From: Acephala macrosclerotiorum
Lineage: Eukaryota; Ascomycota; Leotiomycetes; Helotiales; Mollisiaceae
Direction: 5' to 3'
Assembly: GCA_014904845.1 (NCBI GenBank)
Contig: MU119484.1
Location: 1 to 64,000 of the forward strand
Length of the DNA: 64,000 nt
Position numbers and translations under genes: made by a program. The notes beneath the pieces are model-generated. The model saw only the letters and a list, made by a program, of their open reading frames with translations, made no database searches and was not told where the DNA came from. Positions 35,668-47,325 of this stretch are shown one piece after another (positions within the stretch are counted from its first letter, which is position 1; each line of letters opens with the position of its first letter).

Positions 35668-37958
35668 TCACTCTCCCGCCTTGATGAAATCCGCAACTCT
35701 CTCTGCAAGCGCATCTACATTCAAGTCAGTCAACCTTCAATCGCATCAAGTCAAACGAATCAAGAACTTCACTCACAAACAGTACTCTGTGGATGCCCTG
35801 GCGGCAAAAACGGAAAAGAACTCGCATCCACAACCCTCAGCCCCTTCACTCCAAACACCCTACACCTCCCATCCAGCACCGCCATCTCATCCCCCTCCTT
35901 TCCCATCTTACAAGTACAACTCGCATGCCAAACCGTCTGCAGACTCCCTTTTATCGCTTCCAAAATCTGTTCATCCGTCTCCGCCTCTTTCCCAGGATAT
36001 ACTTCTCCTGTTGGGTATGTTTCGTCTTTGACGGTGATGGCGGATAGTGAGGCAGTGGAGAATGCTTGACGGACGCGTTTGTAGGCCGCTACTGCGACGG
36101 CTTGGTCGGTGGGGGAGGTGAGGTAGCCGGGGTTGATGCGGGGGAGGGTGGTGGTTATGTTGGATTGGAGGGTGACGGTTCCGCGGGACATGGGGGCCAT
36201 GAGGGCCGCGAGGATGGTGGCGTACTGATGTCCGTCTTTGGGCTCTGGTTCTGGTCAGTATTCGTCTTATATTGCCAAGTAGTTCGCAGATACTCACGTT
36301 TGAAGAAGAGACCAGACCAATCTCCAACATAGCCTGCTCCCGATAGGTACTCGACTTCGGGCCAGTCTGGAGGGAATTGTGAGAGCTCGTCGATTGCCTT
36401 CTCTCCTAGAGTTGGACGAAGCTGTGGTGGGATCTTCTCCCATGCAAGGAAATCGGCAACATTGTTCGTGAATGGGCCTGTATGCTTCATCCAGTACTGA
36501 AGAAGATTCTTGATTAGATAGAACGGGTTCTTGAAACATTGTCAGACATTATGCGCGGGATGAGTAATGGGTATTTGATGTAATCTTACATTTGCAAGCT
36601 TCGTGAGCGTCGTGATGTTGACACGATATGAAGGACCAAAGAGAATGTGGTCTTGCAGATTCTGCCCCACTCCAGGCCGATCTGCTACCACAGGAATGTT
36701 GAACCCTTGCAAGTGCTTTGCAGGACCAACACCCGAGACCATGAGCAACTGTGGTGATTGAAATGCGCCAGCTGATAGGATAACTTCTTTCCCAACGGTC
36801 AAGGCCCGCTCCTCGCGATTGTGTTCCACAATGACAAAGTTAGCCTTCTTGTCGTGATCAAATAGGATCCTTTTCGCCAGTGTCGAGGTAAAGACGTGAA
36901 GGTTCGTCCTTCCGCTGTTCAGGGCGGCGCTCAAGAACGAAGTGGCAGACGACTCCCTCTTCTTATTCTTGCCATGCATGGTCGTACTGCAGTATTGAGA
37001 GCCGTTCAGTGCACCACTGTTGAAGTCCGTAGCTGTAGGAATGCCGATCTCGTGTAATGCACTTTTCATGTACTCCGAGAATGGCTGTGGGAAGCTGGGG
37101 TACGAGACGTTGAGAGGTCCTGCTTTACCATCGAAGGCTGTTGGGGCGTATAATGTGTTCCCATCTCGAGAGGGACCTGGAGGTGTAAATTCTACGCTCT
37201 TTTTGTAATATGGGAGAAAGTTGTCGAAGGCCTGCAAATTTCAGCGTATTTCAAGGAAGGAGCAGGGATGACTATACCCAGCTCTGATCTCCAACTTCGT
37301 CTGCCCATTTGCTGAGTGACTGCACAGTTGGTCTCTGGTAAATCATGAAATTCCGCACCGAACTTGATTTATCAGTCGAATTCTTCGCTCCCAATGGCAT
37401 ATTAACTCACCTCCCACCAAGACACTTGCCCCTCGCATACCCTCTGCTCTGGTGGCCAGAAGCTTGATCAGGCTCGGTCTTGAACCCCCAATCGATAACA
37501 GGCATCTTCTCTTTCGTACCCACGAACATGATATCCGCGCCGGGGATTGACTCCACCAGCGTAGAGAAAGGGTCCCATTTCCTGCCTGCCTCGATCACAG
37601 CTACACTAACGGCAGGGTCTTCTGCAAGACGAGCCGCAATCGTGAGGCCTGCCGTCCCTCCTCCAACCACGATGTAATCGAAGGTGTTGGCCTCGTTATG
37701 CGTAGCGTTCTTGGGATCTATCTTTGCTGCCTTGCCGTTCCTGCTGTCCTTGGATGTCTTGACTCTTTCAACCATTTTGGGGACCACGATAGGTAGGGAA
37801 AAGCGCTTCTCAGGCTCCTTGCTATTCTTGGGCTCCTTTTCCTTTACGTTTTCATTTGCGTTCTCGTTCCCACTTGCCTTCTCTTTGGATGGCTTGATGT
37901 TCTCGATGATTTTGGAGCCAAAAGCAGGCAAGGAGAAAGGCATCGCGACCTTGGTCAT
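35668..37958 (-). CDS. GMC-family oxidoreductase (choline dehydrogenase/glucose oxidase-like)
   Basis: Six exons on the minus strand: 37958..37411, 37362..37278, 37231..36590, 36529..36298, 36244..35777 and 35714..35668, giving 673 residues. The FAD fold begins with DYIVVGGGTAGLTIAARLAE at residues 94-113. Later signatures include GKCLGGRSSVRNFMIYQR, GKEVILSAGAFQSPQLLMVSG (GMC signature 2), GVGQNLQDHILF, and the C-terminal VVDASSFPFLPPGHPQSTVYALAER carrying one catalytic His; the other His is in TVWHASCTCKMG. About 93 residues precede the FAD domain with no secretion signal. This extension is Lys/Glu/Asn rich and contains two similar segments (FSLPAFGSKIIENIKPSKE and FSLPIVVPKMVERVKTSKD). Secreted relatives oxidise sugars or alcohols; here the location is unclear and an intracellular enzyme is likely. 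Confidence 0.9.
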
Positions 37959-38595
37959 GATGAAGTACAAAAAAGTGAGCAGAGAAGGGAAAGAGGGATA
38001 GAGAACTGAAAAAGCTGGGAATTAAGAACTGCAATGAATGCCCAACGCCATCTCGAGTTGTGAACATGTTCATGCCGCGGTTGTCAAAGCTGGCATCCCG
38101 CATGCGAAAGGCAAATGCTGTCGCGACGTCGTGCTGTACATGCGCAGGGTTACAGCATCCAAACGAAACAGATGTAGCGTCACCAACGTCCACTTGAACT
38201 ATTGGTAATCTATCTGTCGAAATTAATCGAAGGATTAGATGCTTCGTAGGGCGGTCGGAGGCGAGCTTCAGATGGAGGGCTAGGATATCCATGTTGTTGT
38301 TGACGAATGTTGATGCAAGAAAGGAAGTCGAGACAACCTTCCCGATCGTCGATCAGGTGGGGAACCCTGTTCTGAACACACGTGATAGCCTTGAATACCT
38401 AGGTATCACAGGCAAAATGGTGCAAGCCCAAGTCGTCTGTGTAAAGCCAATTCAGGCCATTCTCCTTACAGATCTTGTAAAATTCTTCTATCTAACAAGA
38501 GAAGCCGATCGACTTGACTTTAGAGTTCGTTATGCAGCCCCACTTTTATTTGCAATAGCCGTATATATTTGAATAAGCACAAGCTTCTTCCAATC
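37959..38595. other. Spacer between GMC gene and tRNA
   Basis: 637 bp with the GMC promoter on the minus strand. No gene seen. Confidence 0.55.
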
Positions 38596-38667
38596 GGCCT
38601 GCTGGCCCAATGGCAAGGCGCTTGACTACGAATCAAGAGATTGCAGGTTCGATCCCTGCGTAGGTCA
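38596..38667 (+). tRNA. tRNA-Arg (anticodon ACG)
   Basis: A 72-nt cloverleaf without intron. The acceptor stem GGCCTGC pairs with GTAGGTC using two G-U pairs. The D arm is GCC...GGC. The anticodon stem CTTGA/TCAAG encloses loop CTACGAA, so the anticodon is ACG. The T arm GCAGG/CCTGC has loop TTCGATC, and the discriminator base is A. The internal B box GGTTCGATCCC is intact. The gene stands alone between protein genes and reads CGN arginine codons after A34-to-inosine editing. Confidence 0.95.
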
Positions 38668-38690
38668 ATTGTGGCGCATAGAGCGTTTCC

Positions 38691-38705
38691 TTTTTGCAGT
38701 TTTTT
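38691..38705 (+). terminator. Pol III terminator T runs after tRNA-Arg
   Basis: TTTTT and TTTTTT runs within 40 nt of the tRNA 3' end. T runs of this kind stop RNA polymerase III. Confidence 0.7.
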
Positions 38706-39067
38706 CGAGCTTAAGATTTTTAAAAATGATTGAGATCTCAATTTTTTTTTTTTTTTTGCTTCTGCTAGATTTTTTGGGTGGCGTTCGTAGCGTGATCTTT
38801 ACCGAGGCCTCCCCTGTTTTCACGACTGGGACGATGTCAAAACAGCCCCTTTAAACCACGGCTTCCGAGGTACTTTGGTTTGACCTTTTATGAGTTTCCT
38901 GTCAAAGATATGAGCTGATCTTCAAATTAGATAGCTCCGAGCTTCACAACCTAGTGATGAGAATCAAGACTCGTCGCTCAGATAGCGGACACCGCCTGGA
39001 ACCACTGACCAGTTACAAGGAATAGTCCCAAAAAGATGGCTCAAAACTGCCTTTCAGTCTTGGAATC
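38706..39067. other. Spacer downstream of tRNA
   Basis: Contains a T16 homopolymer at about 38742..38757. Nothing else recognised. Confidence 0.5.
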
Positions 39068-40282
39068 TCAAACTTCCAAACGTCCCAACCCCGCAACAAG
39101 TTGTGCAACCCTCTCCGCACACCCAACACTTCCCTGATACCCCGCTCCCGCATGTCCATAACTATGCACTACCCACGTACCATCCACTCTCTCTTCCCGC
39201 CCTCCACCATCTTCCTCAACCTCGACCCTTGCGCCCCCTTTCCTTCCGGGTCTAAAACCCACCTGATAGCTCAAAACTGCAAACTCCCCCTTCCCATCTC
39301 TTAACTCCTCACACATTCTATGCTCTTTCACCCCCTCCAAAATCCTCTCGGTTAACTCCTCATCCACCCCTTCATCCCAATCTCCAGCCTGTTTACAACC
39401 CCCAAAGATCGTTGTATTTGACCCAGGTCTTGGAACAACATAAAGCATTTCCTCATCCGGTTTCCCAGGAATACCAACATACGTCCTCATCGTCTTTGCT
39501 TCGCCTTGAACCAATATCGTTTGTCCTCTTATCGGAAACAACTTTCCTGCTTCCTCGGGTGGGAGGAAATGCCTAGCTGAGAGACTGGAGCAGTTAATGA
39601 ATGTGAAAACATTCTCTATTCCGGCTTGTCGTTTTGCGTCTTTGATGACATCTTTAAGTCCTGAGGAAGTATTGACTTGAGTCCTGATGACCCCAGCACC
39701 GAGGCCTTTGATTCTCTTAAAGACATATGCCAAATGCTGAGGAGGGTCGAAACAGATACTCTTATATCGCATCCCCATGATCGCTCCTTCTGGTGCCGCC
39801 CCACTTCCTGCCTTCATTCTCTCAGCATCCAAATCCAGAATCCCGAAATCCTTAACAGTATCTCGAAACCATATCCCGCTCCCATCGCCACCACTCGTCT
39901 CTTCCCCTTCCTTTCCCCAGAAATAATGACAAGTCCTAAATCCCAAACCCATCCTCTTTTCTCGTTCCTCCATCTGCTCCTCTTTCCCCTTACCTCCATA
40001 ACCATCACCGGACTCGAGCCATTCCGTCCATTTTCGATACGTCTTTGCATCCCATTCCCGATTCTCAGCATCCCTATTAGAAAGACCAACATGAGAGCGC
40101 CAATGTCCACCAGCCCGTGGAGAGGTATATTCTGGACTGAAGTCGCCGGGAGTGTGAGCTGCTAGGATTGTAATCTTATAATCATTGACCGAGCTAAGAA
40201 GAGCTAGAGCAGTGCTCAGACCAGTGATACCGGCGCCGAGGATGAGGATTTGTTTTTGTTCTCGAGGAGAGGAGGATGCCAT
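39068..40282 (-). CDS. D-amino-acid oxidase (FAD, DAO family)
   Basis: A single-exon frame of 404 residues. ILILGAGITGLSTALALL at residues 12-29 is the GxGxxG FAD fold, and SPRAGGHWRS follows at the usual distance. The C-terminal half has FPIRGQTILVQGE, YVVPRPGSNTTIFGGCKQ, a GFRPGRKGGARVE stretch whose Arg binds the substrate carboxylate in this family, and the DAO signature VVHSYGHAGAGYQGSVGCA near the end. The enzyme deaminates D-amino acids to keto acids with H2O2. Family members are usually peroxisomal through a C-terminal SKL-type signal; this one ends LEV, so no PTS1 is visible. Gly/Glu/Lys-rich inserts around residues 93-110 and 355-366 lengthen it relative to the roughly 340-370 residues of better known members. 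A D-aspartate oxidase activity cannot be excluded. Confidence 0.92.
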   Translation of the reverse strand: MASSSPREQKQILILGAGITGLSTALALLSSVNDYKITILAAHTPGDFSPEYTSPRAGGHWRSHVGLSNRDAENREWDAKTYRKWTEWLESGDGYGGKGKEEQMEEREKRMGLGFRTCHYFWGKEGEETSGGDGSGIWFRDTVKDFGILDLDAERMKAGSGAAPEGAIMGMRYKSICFDPPQHLAYVFKRIKGLGAGVIRTQVNTSSGLKDVIKDAKRQAGIENVFTFINCSSLSARHFLPPEEAGKLFPIRGQTILVQGEAKTMRTYVGIPGKPDEEMLYVVPRPGSNTTIFGGCKQAGDWDEGVDEELTERILEGVKEHRMCEELRDGKGEFAVLSYQVGFRPGRKGGARVEVEEDGGGREERVDGTWVVHSYGHAGAGYQGSVGCAERVAQLVAGLGRLEV

Positions 40283-40676
40283 TGTATGCTCGTGACTACT
40301 TGAGGTGAGAATACGATGATTTCTTAGAGTTTGTTAAGAGGGAAGAATAAGGTTAAGATATGGTTGGGCACTTGCCGCTTACATCCGAAAGGAGCTCGCT
40401 TGTATCCGACGAGAAGCTGAAGGGTGAAGAGTGTAAGAATTGGTAGCGGAAGGATGTTCAGCCGTTAGTCCACATGATCAAGTATTTGAGAACACCACTT
40501 AGCAAGAATGGGATGTAACGCGATCGGCTGCCTCTTCTTCCAGCCGCAAATGGCAACACATTTGGTGTCTGATGGAGTTGGTACATTCTACAATACAAGA
40601 TGTATACCCACCCGTTCTCTATGCTACAACCCCATTCCTTTCATAGTATACACACCTCCCCCTCCTCTTTCCTGCA
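40283..40676. other. Spacer, 394 bp
   Basis: Holds the promoter of the D-amino-acid oxidase and the 3' end of mL46. A C/T-rich stretch lies near 40,650..40,680. No gene. Confidence 0.5.
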
Positions 40677-41916
40677 TCATCTATCCGCCATCATATTCTT
40701 CACATAACTAAAATATTTATCCGTAACATGTTTCTGCACCTCCTCCTTCGTCAACCACTTGAAACCTTCCAATCCAAAGAGGTTTTCCTTGAGATCCGCT
40801 TGACCAGCCATTATCCGTCCTTTCATGAAGAAGGTTTTCTCGCCTTGCTTTTTGAGGGCGGGTGTGGAGCTGGAATCGTAGGAGTAGCGGGGTTTGAGGA
40901 TGTGGTGACCGACGGGGACGTGGCCGACAATCCAGGTGTTCATGTTTAGGCCTGCTGTTTGGACTAGGATGCGTTCTGCTGCCTGTTCCTCTCATTAGCG
41001 TTCATTCTCAAGCTCCCAATTCCATCTACCATTGACTGTAGAAAGCAAAGGAAATTGTGAGAAAGCGTACCTGATGTAAATTCTCCCTCCCAACCAGCTC
41101 CCCACTCGGAAACCCCCATCCCCCATCCTTCCTCTTAACAACCAAATACAACGTCCTCGCCAATTGCCTATCCAACCTTCTAACGTCTCCCCTTCGATCA
41201 GCATCCGTAACCCTCCCCAACGGCCTATCAATCACCTCCCCAACCCCCAAACTCCCCTCCTCCCCCTCCTTAACTTCAACAGCCAACCCATCTTTCCCCT
41301 CCACCGCTCTCACTATACTATCCTTAACAAGCATATCGGAAATGTATTTTGGCTCCACCATCTCCTTTTCCTTGACTAGGATTTCATCGTTCCAGCCGAG
41401 GGAGGAATAGGGGTTGTAGCCTCCTAGTTCACGGGCGGCAACGCCGTTTCGTTCGCGAGCTTTGATTTTCCAGTCTGTGTCGGCGGGGCTGTCTTTTTTG
41501 AAGTAGAAGTACCTAGTGAAGGGCATGGCGAGTCGTTCGTTGAGGCGTTTTTGGTAGAAGAAGTATGCTTTTTCGAAAGATGTCTGTGGTGCGGTGAGGA
41601 TTGGTGCTCGTGATAATAGGACACCGGTTTTGGTTTTGTAGTGTGAGGGTTCGGGGGATGTTGATACTGGGGGGATCTTTCGCAGATGTTGGAGTTCGGA
41701 ATCAGGAACTGCGTCTGCTGTTTTCAGTGCAGTGGCTGTGACAGCGTAACTGCGCTGGGAGGGAGAGAGGTGGGAGATGCATTCTGAGCAGATGAGGCCA
41801 TTGGGACGTTTTGAGGAGCCTGTTATTTCTTGTTAGCTGGAGCTATCAATTGAGTGGGAAGGAGACATACGTATAATGCTTGCAGCAGCTCTACTCCCTC
41901 TACTGCTTGCCGTCAT
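40677..41916 (-). CDS. Mitochondrial large-subunit ribosomal protein mL46 (yeast Mrpl17 type)
   Basis: Three exons on the minus strand, 41916..41871, 41819..41071 and 40982..40677, giving 366 residues. The N-terminus (MTASSRGSRAAASI) is basic and Ser/Ala rich, as expected for mitochondrial import. The core has SFEKAYFFYQKRLNERL with a following FTRYFYFKKD, then DRRGDVRRLDRQLARTLYLVV and a degenerate NUDIX-like fold (KDGGWGFPSGEL, then AAERIL, NTWIVGHVPVGH). It ends with FFMKGRIMAGQADLKENLFG and EVQKHVTDKYFSYVKNMM. These features match mL46, a NUDIX-fold protein of the mitoribosome that has lost hydrolase activity. The first exon is only 46 bp, and its donor GTATGT and the CAG acceptor keep phase. 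A single-copy housekeeping gene is expected. Confidence 0.9.
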
Positions 41917-42363
41917 CTTCACAATGTGTTGTCTGTTCTCACTGCTCTCCAAGTCAATACTCTCTCCTAAACATCATTCGCGTGCACAGCTATCGACTTT
42001 TTCGGCTTACATAATCCTCAAATGTACCGTTTCGCACCAACACCAATTCATCTTAGCTTGATGGTTCTTAGCGCGCCGCATCGCACCCTCAAAAACTCTT
42101 CGCGATTCTTGAAGAGGACTTCTTCTTCAATCCACGTCACCTATTCCTTATCATCAAGTCCTGTTCCTCCTAGAACGACCTGATCATTTACTGGTGCCTA
42201 GAGTGATTACCACGGGCTTTTTTCGCTAACGATACCTTCTTTCCATTTTCCAAGGGAATCGTTAGATAGCTTCCGCTGACATGATTTTGTGCGTATGAGG
42301 ATTTATGAGGAGAGCATTCGGGCTATGAGTTGGGATGGGGTCTAAAGGGAGAGAGAATAAGTG

Positions 42364-42400
<37 letters not shown>

Positions 42401-42937
42401 CGAGCATGAGCAAGTGAAGGGAGAGTTGCGCAGTTCATTCTTGATGCTCTTTTGCTTCATGCGATGCTGCTGAGCTGGCAGCCCTAAGTCTCAGGCAGAA
42501 TGTCTGAGTTTAGAGCATAAATTGTCTGCTCGGAGGAGCAGCATTGTCGTGCCTCTCCAGTCTCCCATGCATGTCTATTTCTCGATATTTCGTGCTTCAG
42601 TCTGGAAGCTTTTGTTTACCGATGAAGTCATATTCTATGCACGTTCACAGTCACATACATTTCAATCCCAAATCAAAGTTAATGTCTTAAAAATTCATCT
42701 AATGAACATAAGCAGCGCGGTCATGCAATGCAACAAAAGTCCTCGCAAGAACGCCGAGCTAGGTTACAATCATATTCTGTCCAAAGACAGATATTCTCAA
42801 ACGAATCCGTATTTCATATGCCCACCCGAACACCGTGATCCATGCCTGTACCGGGTATCTCTAAGTTTACGCCTGGGAGTCCCGAAAGCAACCATATTCG
42901 CCATTTCCCACAATGTGCTTCATCCATGTCTGCTGCA
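41917..42937. other. Spacer with (TG)15 microsatellite
   Basis: 1.0 kb between mL46 and the RING/PHD gene. It contains a (TG)15 tract. A 197-codon plus-strand frame at 42522..43115 overlaps the 3' end of the RING/PHD gene and lacks family features. Confidence 0.55.
42369..42398. repeat. (TG)15 microsatellite
   Basis: Fifteen uninterrupted TG dinucleotides. Confidence 0.95.
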
Positions 42938-44985
42938 TCAAGTAGCCAAAGACTTGACAGCTGTTGCAACCTCTTGTGTAGCAATCTTCTCACATGCCCA
43001 TTTCTCCTTTTCGTCGTTCAGGTTGCGAAAGTTGATTGTTTCGTACAGTTTTCGTGATACAGCTTTGTTGATTTCTGCGTATTGTTCCTTAGTGATTTCC
43101 ATAGATTTCCAGTGAGGCGCAAGAGCAGATTTGACAATCTTGTTGATGCCTTCCTTGGCTTCAATGGGTAGAGCAGCGCGTACAGGCGATGTATCTTCTG
43201 ATCGTGGTAGTGGTACAGGTTCTCGACGTCGAGGTCGTGGTTGTCGTAGTTCAGTTATGGGAGATGAAGGGTGGTCTTGTTCTGGTTTGCTTTCTGGTGG
43301 TGATCGATTCGGCGAGTAGTCTGCTGGCGGGAATATTGGTTCGATTCGCGATGTGAGGGGTACTGGTGATCCAGATCGCTTGCTGATGTGAGGTGGAGGT
43401 GTGATTGATGAAGCTCTTGGCGTATGGTAAGGCGAGGAAGAGGCTGGCGATGCGGCGGGGGAGGAATATTCAAGTGGTGGACTGGTGACGCGATTTGGAC
43501 CAGATATAGTCGTCGCACTGAAAGCCGATCGGTCATCATCAGACGTCGAGTTCATTTCGACTTCTTTGAGCAGCGACGATAGGAAGGAGGGTTGTCCGGT
43601 GGTGTCGTTGAGTATCCGGGCTGTCGGTGATTCCGCACGATGGTCGTTCATCTGGCGACTCGGACCCGCCATTGAAGACGATGCTTCAGGTCGGTCGAGC
43701 ACTCTCCGGGTACGAGGTCGCTTGAGTCTCCGCTCCGGCTCTGCTGGAGGTTGGGATGCTTCACTTGGCGATGCAGTTATTGATCGCGATTTTCTCTTTC
43801 GCCTTGGGCTCTTGGTGTCCATCTCCTTGGCCTTCTCAAAAGCGCCCCATGCCCGAGTCTCTTCGACTGATTCTTCTGGAGTTTGGGGCGTTCGGGATCG
43901 GATCATGACAGGAGCAGCGGCTCGGAATACATCTCTTGCGCCTTGTCGACCGGCGATATTCAGTCTCTGCTGCCATTGCTGGAACTCCCTTCGTTCATCA
44001 GACGTGCGACGCTGATGGCGTCGGTAGTCGGCCATAGGGAGGTCATCGTCAGAGAAGTCGAGGTCCAATCCTGCGACATTATGGATTCTGCTGCTGAAAA
44101 GACTCCATGCACCAACCCAGTGGTCATTTCTCATGCGCTGCCGATTGCGTCGAACACTAGCTTGAGTTCTGGGAGCTCTACGCCCTGACAGTGGTGCACT
44201 GCGAGTTTGGTCGTGGGTAGCGTCAGCAGCTCTTGCGTATGCTCCCTCGTCCGCACATTCCATGCAGAACCAGTGTCCTTGTGGCACTCTATCCCCAAGA
44301 CCGATGCAATGTGTATGGTATGGTGCATCGCAGCCATCACAGAGAAGTAGAACCTCTTCTTGATCGGCTTCTCCGCATACTGGGCAGGGACGCCCTTCCT
44401 CTTCCTCGAGTTCCTCCTCTACCCAGGCATTAGGATCGAATTCGGCAACCTGTTTCTTGTCCTCGACTTCATATTCTGACAAGACAGTGCCTGCGAAAAA
44501 CTAGTTAGCATTGTTACTATTTCACATGCTGATGCTGTCAGCTGCAGGCCCGAATGACTTCGGTGCCCCGATACTCCAAGTCTGGCCAGTGGAATTCCAA
44601 GTCAAAGAACAAGATGATTTGACTCAGAAAATCACCTTGCAAACCTGGGACAATTTTCGCAATTTTCCGAAGGAATGAAATCTGCGATGTAGCTGAGGGG
44701 AAACATACCTCCAACCTTATCTAGTACCTCGACCAGATTAAACGTCTGGCGACAAATGGGGCAGCTATTCGCTTTCTGCGACCATGCCCGCAAACATTCA
44801 TCGTGCAATACATGATTGCAAGGTTTAATAAGTGCAATGGGCTCGTTTTTGGTGGCTTTGCTGGGATGGGGTGGTGGTGGTTGGTCTGCGGTGGTAGCCG
44901 CCACTTGAAGATCATCGTGAATCGAGGCGTCAGGAACAGCAACAGCGTCCAAGTCCTCTAGGCAGACAATGCACTGGTCAGCCAT
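42938..44985 (-). CDS. RING-H2 plus PHD finger protein (PHRF1-like)
   Basis: Two exons on the minus strand, 44985..44709 and 44490..42938, giving 609 residues. Residues 5-78 form a RING-H2 with ligands C5, C8, C56, H58, H61, C64, C75 and C78. The 47 residues between the second and third ligands are unusually many and include a poly-Pro run. Residues 128-171 form a PHD finger with C4HC3 ligands C128, C131, C143, C146, H151, C154, C168 and C171, ending GHWFCMEC. The middle is long, Ser/Pro/Arg rich and disordered. The last 80 residues (from IEAKEGINKIVKSAL) form a conserved helical end. The RING-PHD-disorder order matches PHRF1-like nuclear E3 ligases, which read histone tails and contact RNA polymerase II in animals. 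A nuclear ubiquitin-ligase role is inferred. Confidence 0.87.
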
Positions 44986-46403
44986 GCTGAGGGATGAATT
45001 TGCGGAATTGTGGTCGAATAGGTAGGAAGGAAGTCATGAAAAAGGTTGGTGGTGGAGAAAGGTGAATTATGGAATTGCTGGTGGGAAACGGTCGTCGTGA
45101 AGCTCTCTGGTGGTAGAAGCGGTTTTGGTGGCGAGTTTGAGGAGTCGACGGATGAGATTGAAAGATGACCTGGATTCAGGTTGCAAAATGGACTATGGGT
45201 CGGCAACGCTAACGACTCGCCAATAGCAATCCCGGTTTTTGCCCCGCTCTCGAGACAGCGGTCAACGGCACCACCCACCAGTGCAGCAACCGTAGGGTTT
45301 GGTAGGGAGCGTACAGCGAACCGAGTGGGTGAGGAATCGGAATGTGGTCTTTTCCTATTGCTGAGGAGGGTGACTCGTTCAACTCGTATTGTGCCTATTG
45401 TGGGGGCCACGCACGTCGTGGCATCACAACGTGACTGATTCCTCGGCAAAGGTGGGAGTTTTTGCGTGGCCCAGGCTCAACCTAAGAGGCTAACGTGCAG
45501 TGCTGCTTGATGACCACGACGTCAAGAGATATCGTAACTTGATATCGAAAGGGCGTTTGACTCCCAGTGATGGTGTCTTACTGTGGGAGGAAGCACCTTG
45601 TTGCCCTTGGGAATGAGCCGGCACGGAACTCTCCCCGAGGAGTGAATGATCTTCGAAGCGGAGGTTCGTGGAATAACTCAACATCAAACTTCCATTATTC
45701 TATCATGTGACCCACCGTTTCGCCCAGCTGAGAGTTTATGATGCAGACGCAGTTGATGCAGTACTAGCAAAGTGAGTCACAAAAAACAGGGGAGAAGAGG
45801 AAAGGCAATGAGAGAGCAGGTGAACAGGAGGGACCAGCCTCTTGTAGCCCATCAAAATGAGGCAGCCAAAAGGCAACGGTCCGCCTCGTTTCCCGTAATG
45901 CCTGCAATGATATTGAGGTCTTGAGATTGAACCGTCGTGCTTTTGGATTCTGGCTCGACAGCCTCAATTCTTGATGATCTTCTAATGTCGATGCTATGCG
46001 AGGTCAACGAGGAAGAATGGCATTCTCGGTGGTATTGCTATCGCAGCAGTCGGCCCTACTTGGCGTACGCTGTAGACTTGTCCAAACAAGTAAGGGAAGA
46101 GGATCTCGATGATGTTCGACGCTTGTGATACTCGACTTATGAAGCTCGTTGTTGCCTACACGTCTGATTAGGTAGGCCTAGATTTGATCACCACATCCAC
46201 ATCCACATCCACACATCACAAATTGTATGCCACGAATCGAAGGATCGCAACGCATGTACAGTAGATACGAGGCAAGACGTGTTCTTGAAATCTTTTATTC
46301 AGTCCTCATCGAAAAGCGACGTCGATGTTCGTGGCCAGACCGTGAGAGACCGATCCTAGACACCAGCAAATGCCAACCGTGAAAAAGCACCATCCCAAAC
46401 CAT
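44986..46403. other. Spacer, 1.4 kb
   Basis: Holds the promoter of the RING/PHD gene. It contains a short CCACAT tandem array near 46,192..46,213. Frames of up to about 160 codons exist on both strands without recognisable families. Confidence 0.5.
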
Positions 46404-46940
46404 CTAAACCTCAGCAATTTCCCTCAATCGTCGAAGCGTCGATCGCATGGCAGCGGCGGCAGGTGTTCTGCAGCAGTATTGTCAGCCTATGTTCTCCTTG
46501 TGGGGGAATTATCCCCAATCGAGATTTCGGTTTCGATTCGAGATGGATTCGTGACGTACGACACAGTGTAGGCTCCTCCAGCGACAGTCTTGTTGCACGA
46601 CTTGCAGTTCCAGATACCGACCGAGTGTCTCTTGACAGTGGTCTTTCCGCAGAAGGTGCAGACGTATTTGGCGTGCTGGGTGATTTCCATCTTCTTCACT
46701 TGCTTTCGGAGGGAGGCACCGTATCTGAATGGCAGAAAAAATCCCGTTAGCATTCTGCTCCAAATATTCCTGTCTCTCCATGATTTGCGCGTCGTGAGGT
46801 TGTGATTAATCGATTGCGCAGAATTGGTAGCGAAGAGTTTTGTACGTCTCGGAGAGCCGTCGGGCGCGTTAGAAAGGGGCATTTGCATACCTTGTACCGT
46901 ACTTGCCGGTAACGCCGACCTTCTTGGTTCTCTTCGTCAT
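46404..46940 (-). CDS. RPL43: Cytosolic 60S ribosomal protein eL43 (L37a/L43)
   Basis: Three exons on the minus strand, 46940..46891, 46724..46560 and 46467..46404, giving exactly 92 residues, the usual eL43 length. The sequence starts [20 protein letters not shown], has the zinc ribbon with C39, C42, C57 and C60 (YVCTFCGK and WNCKSCNK), and ends [12 protein letters not shown]. Both introns are phase-consistent, and the second acceptor (CTGCAG) is the only nearby one that restores the conserved TPAAAAMRS segment. It is a structural protein of the large subunit close to the exit site. Highly expressed and single-copy in most ascomycetes, it anchors this part of the window as core genome. Confidence 0.97.
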
Positions 46941-47325
46941 CTTGGCTGTGGTTGCGTGTGATGAACTTGTGTTGGAAGATGGAGGTTATTTCTAGACGTT
47001 GATTTTGATAACAATTTCTGAGTGTGTGGCTCGCTTAACCTTGATAATTAATGCCTTGTATTCAAGGCCACTATAAATTGCCACGTGATAAACACCGCAT
47101 GCCCAATTTGGATCGTTAACTCCGGCTCACATGCCGAGGCTTCGGACTTGAAGCTCTTTCGAGACAGGGGGCTTTAACTTTTCGATCAAGCCATCATCAG
47201 GAGGTAAAAAATTGTTTCAAGTCTTATACATACTGTTGCTCAATTCTTTGCTGCTTTTACAAATCTTAGTTTTGATATCGTTCATTTTTGTGTCATCTAG
47301 AAACTGTGGAACATTATCTCGAACC
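46941..47325. other. Divergent promoter region between eL43 and oxidoreductase gene
   Basis: 385 bp shared upstream region with T-rich tracts at about 47,200..47,290. No gene. Confidence 0.55.

Noticed and set aside
42522..43115. 197-codon plus-strand frame opposite the RING/PHD gene 3' end
   Set aside because: Overlaps a well-supported gene, lacks family motifs, and is probably an antisense shadow plus spacer.
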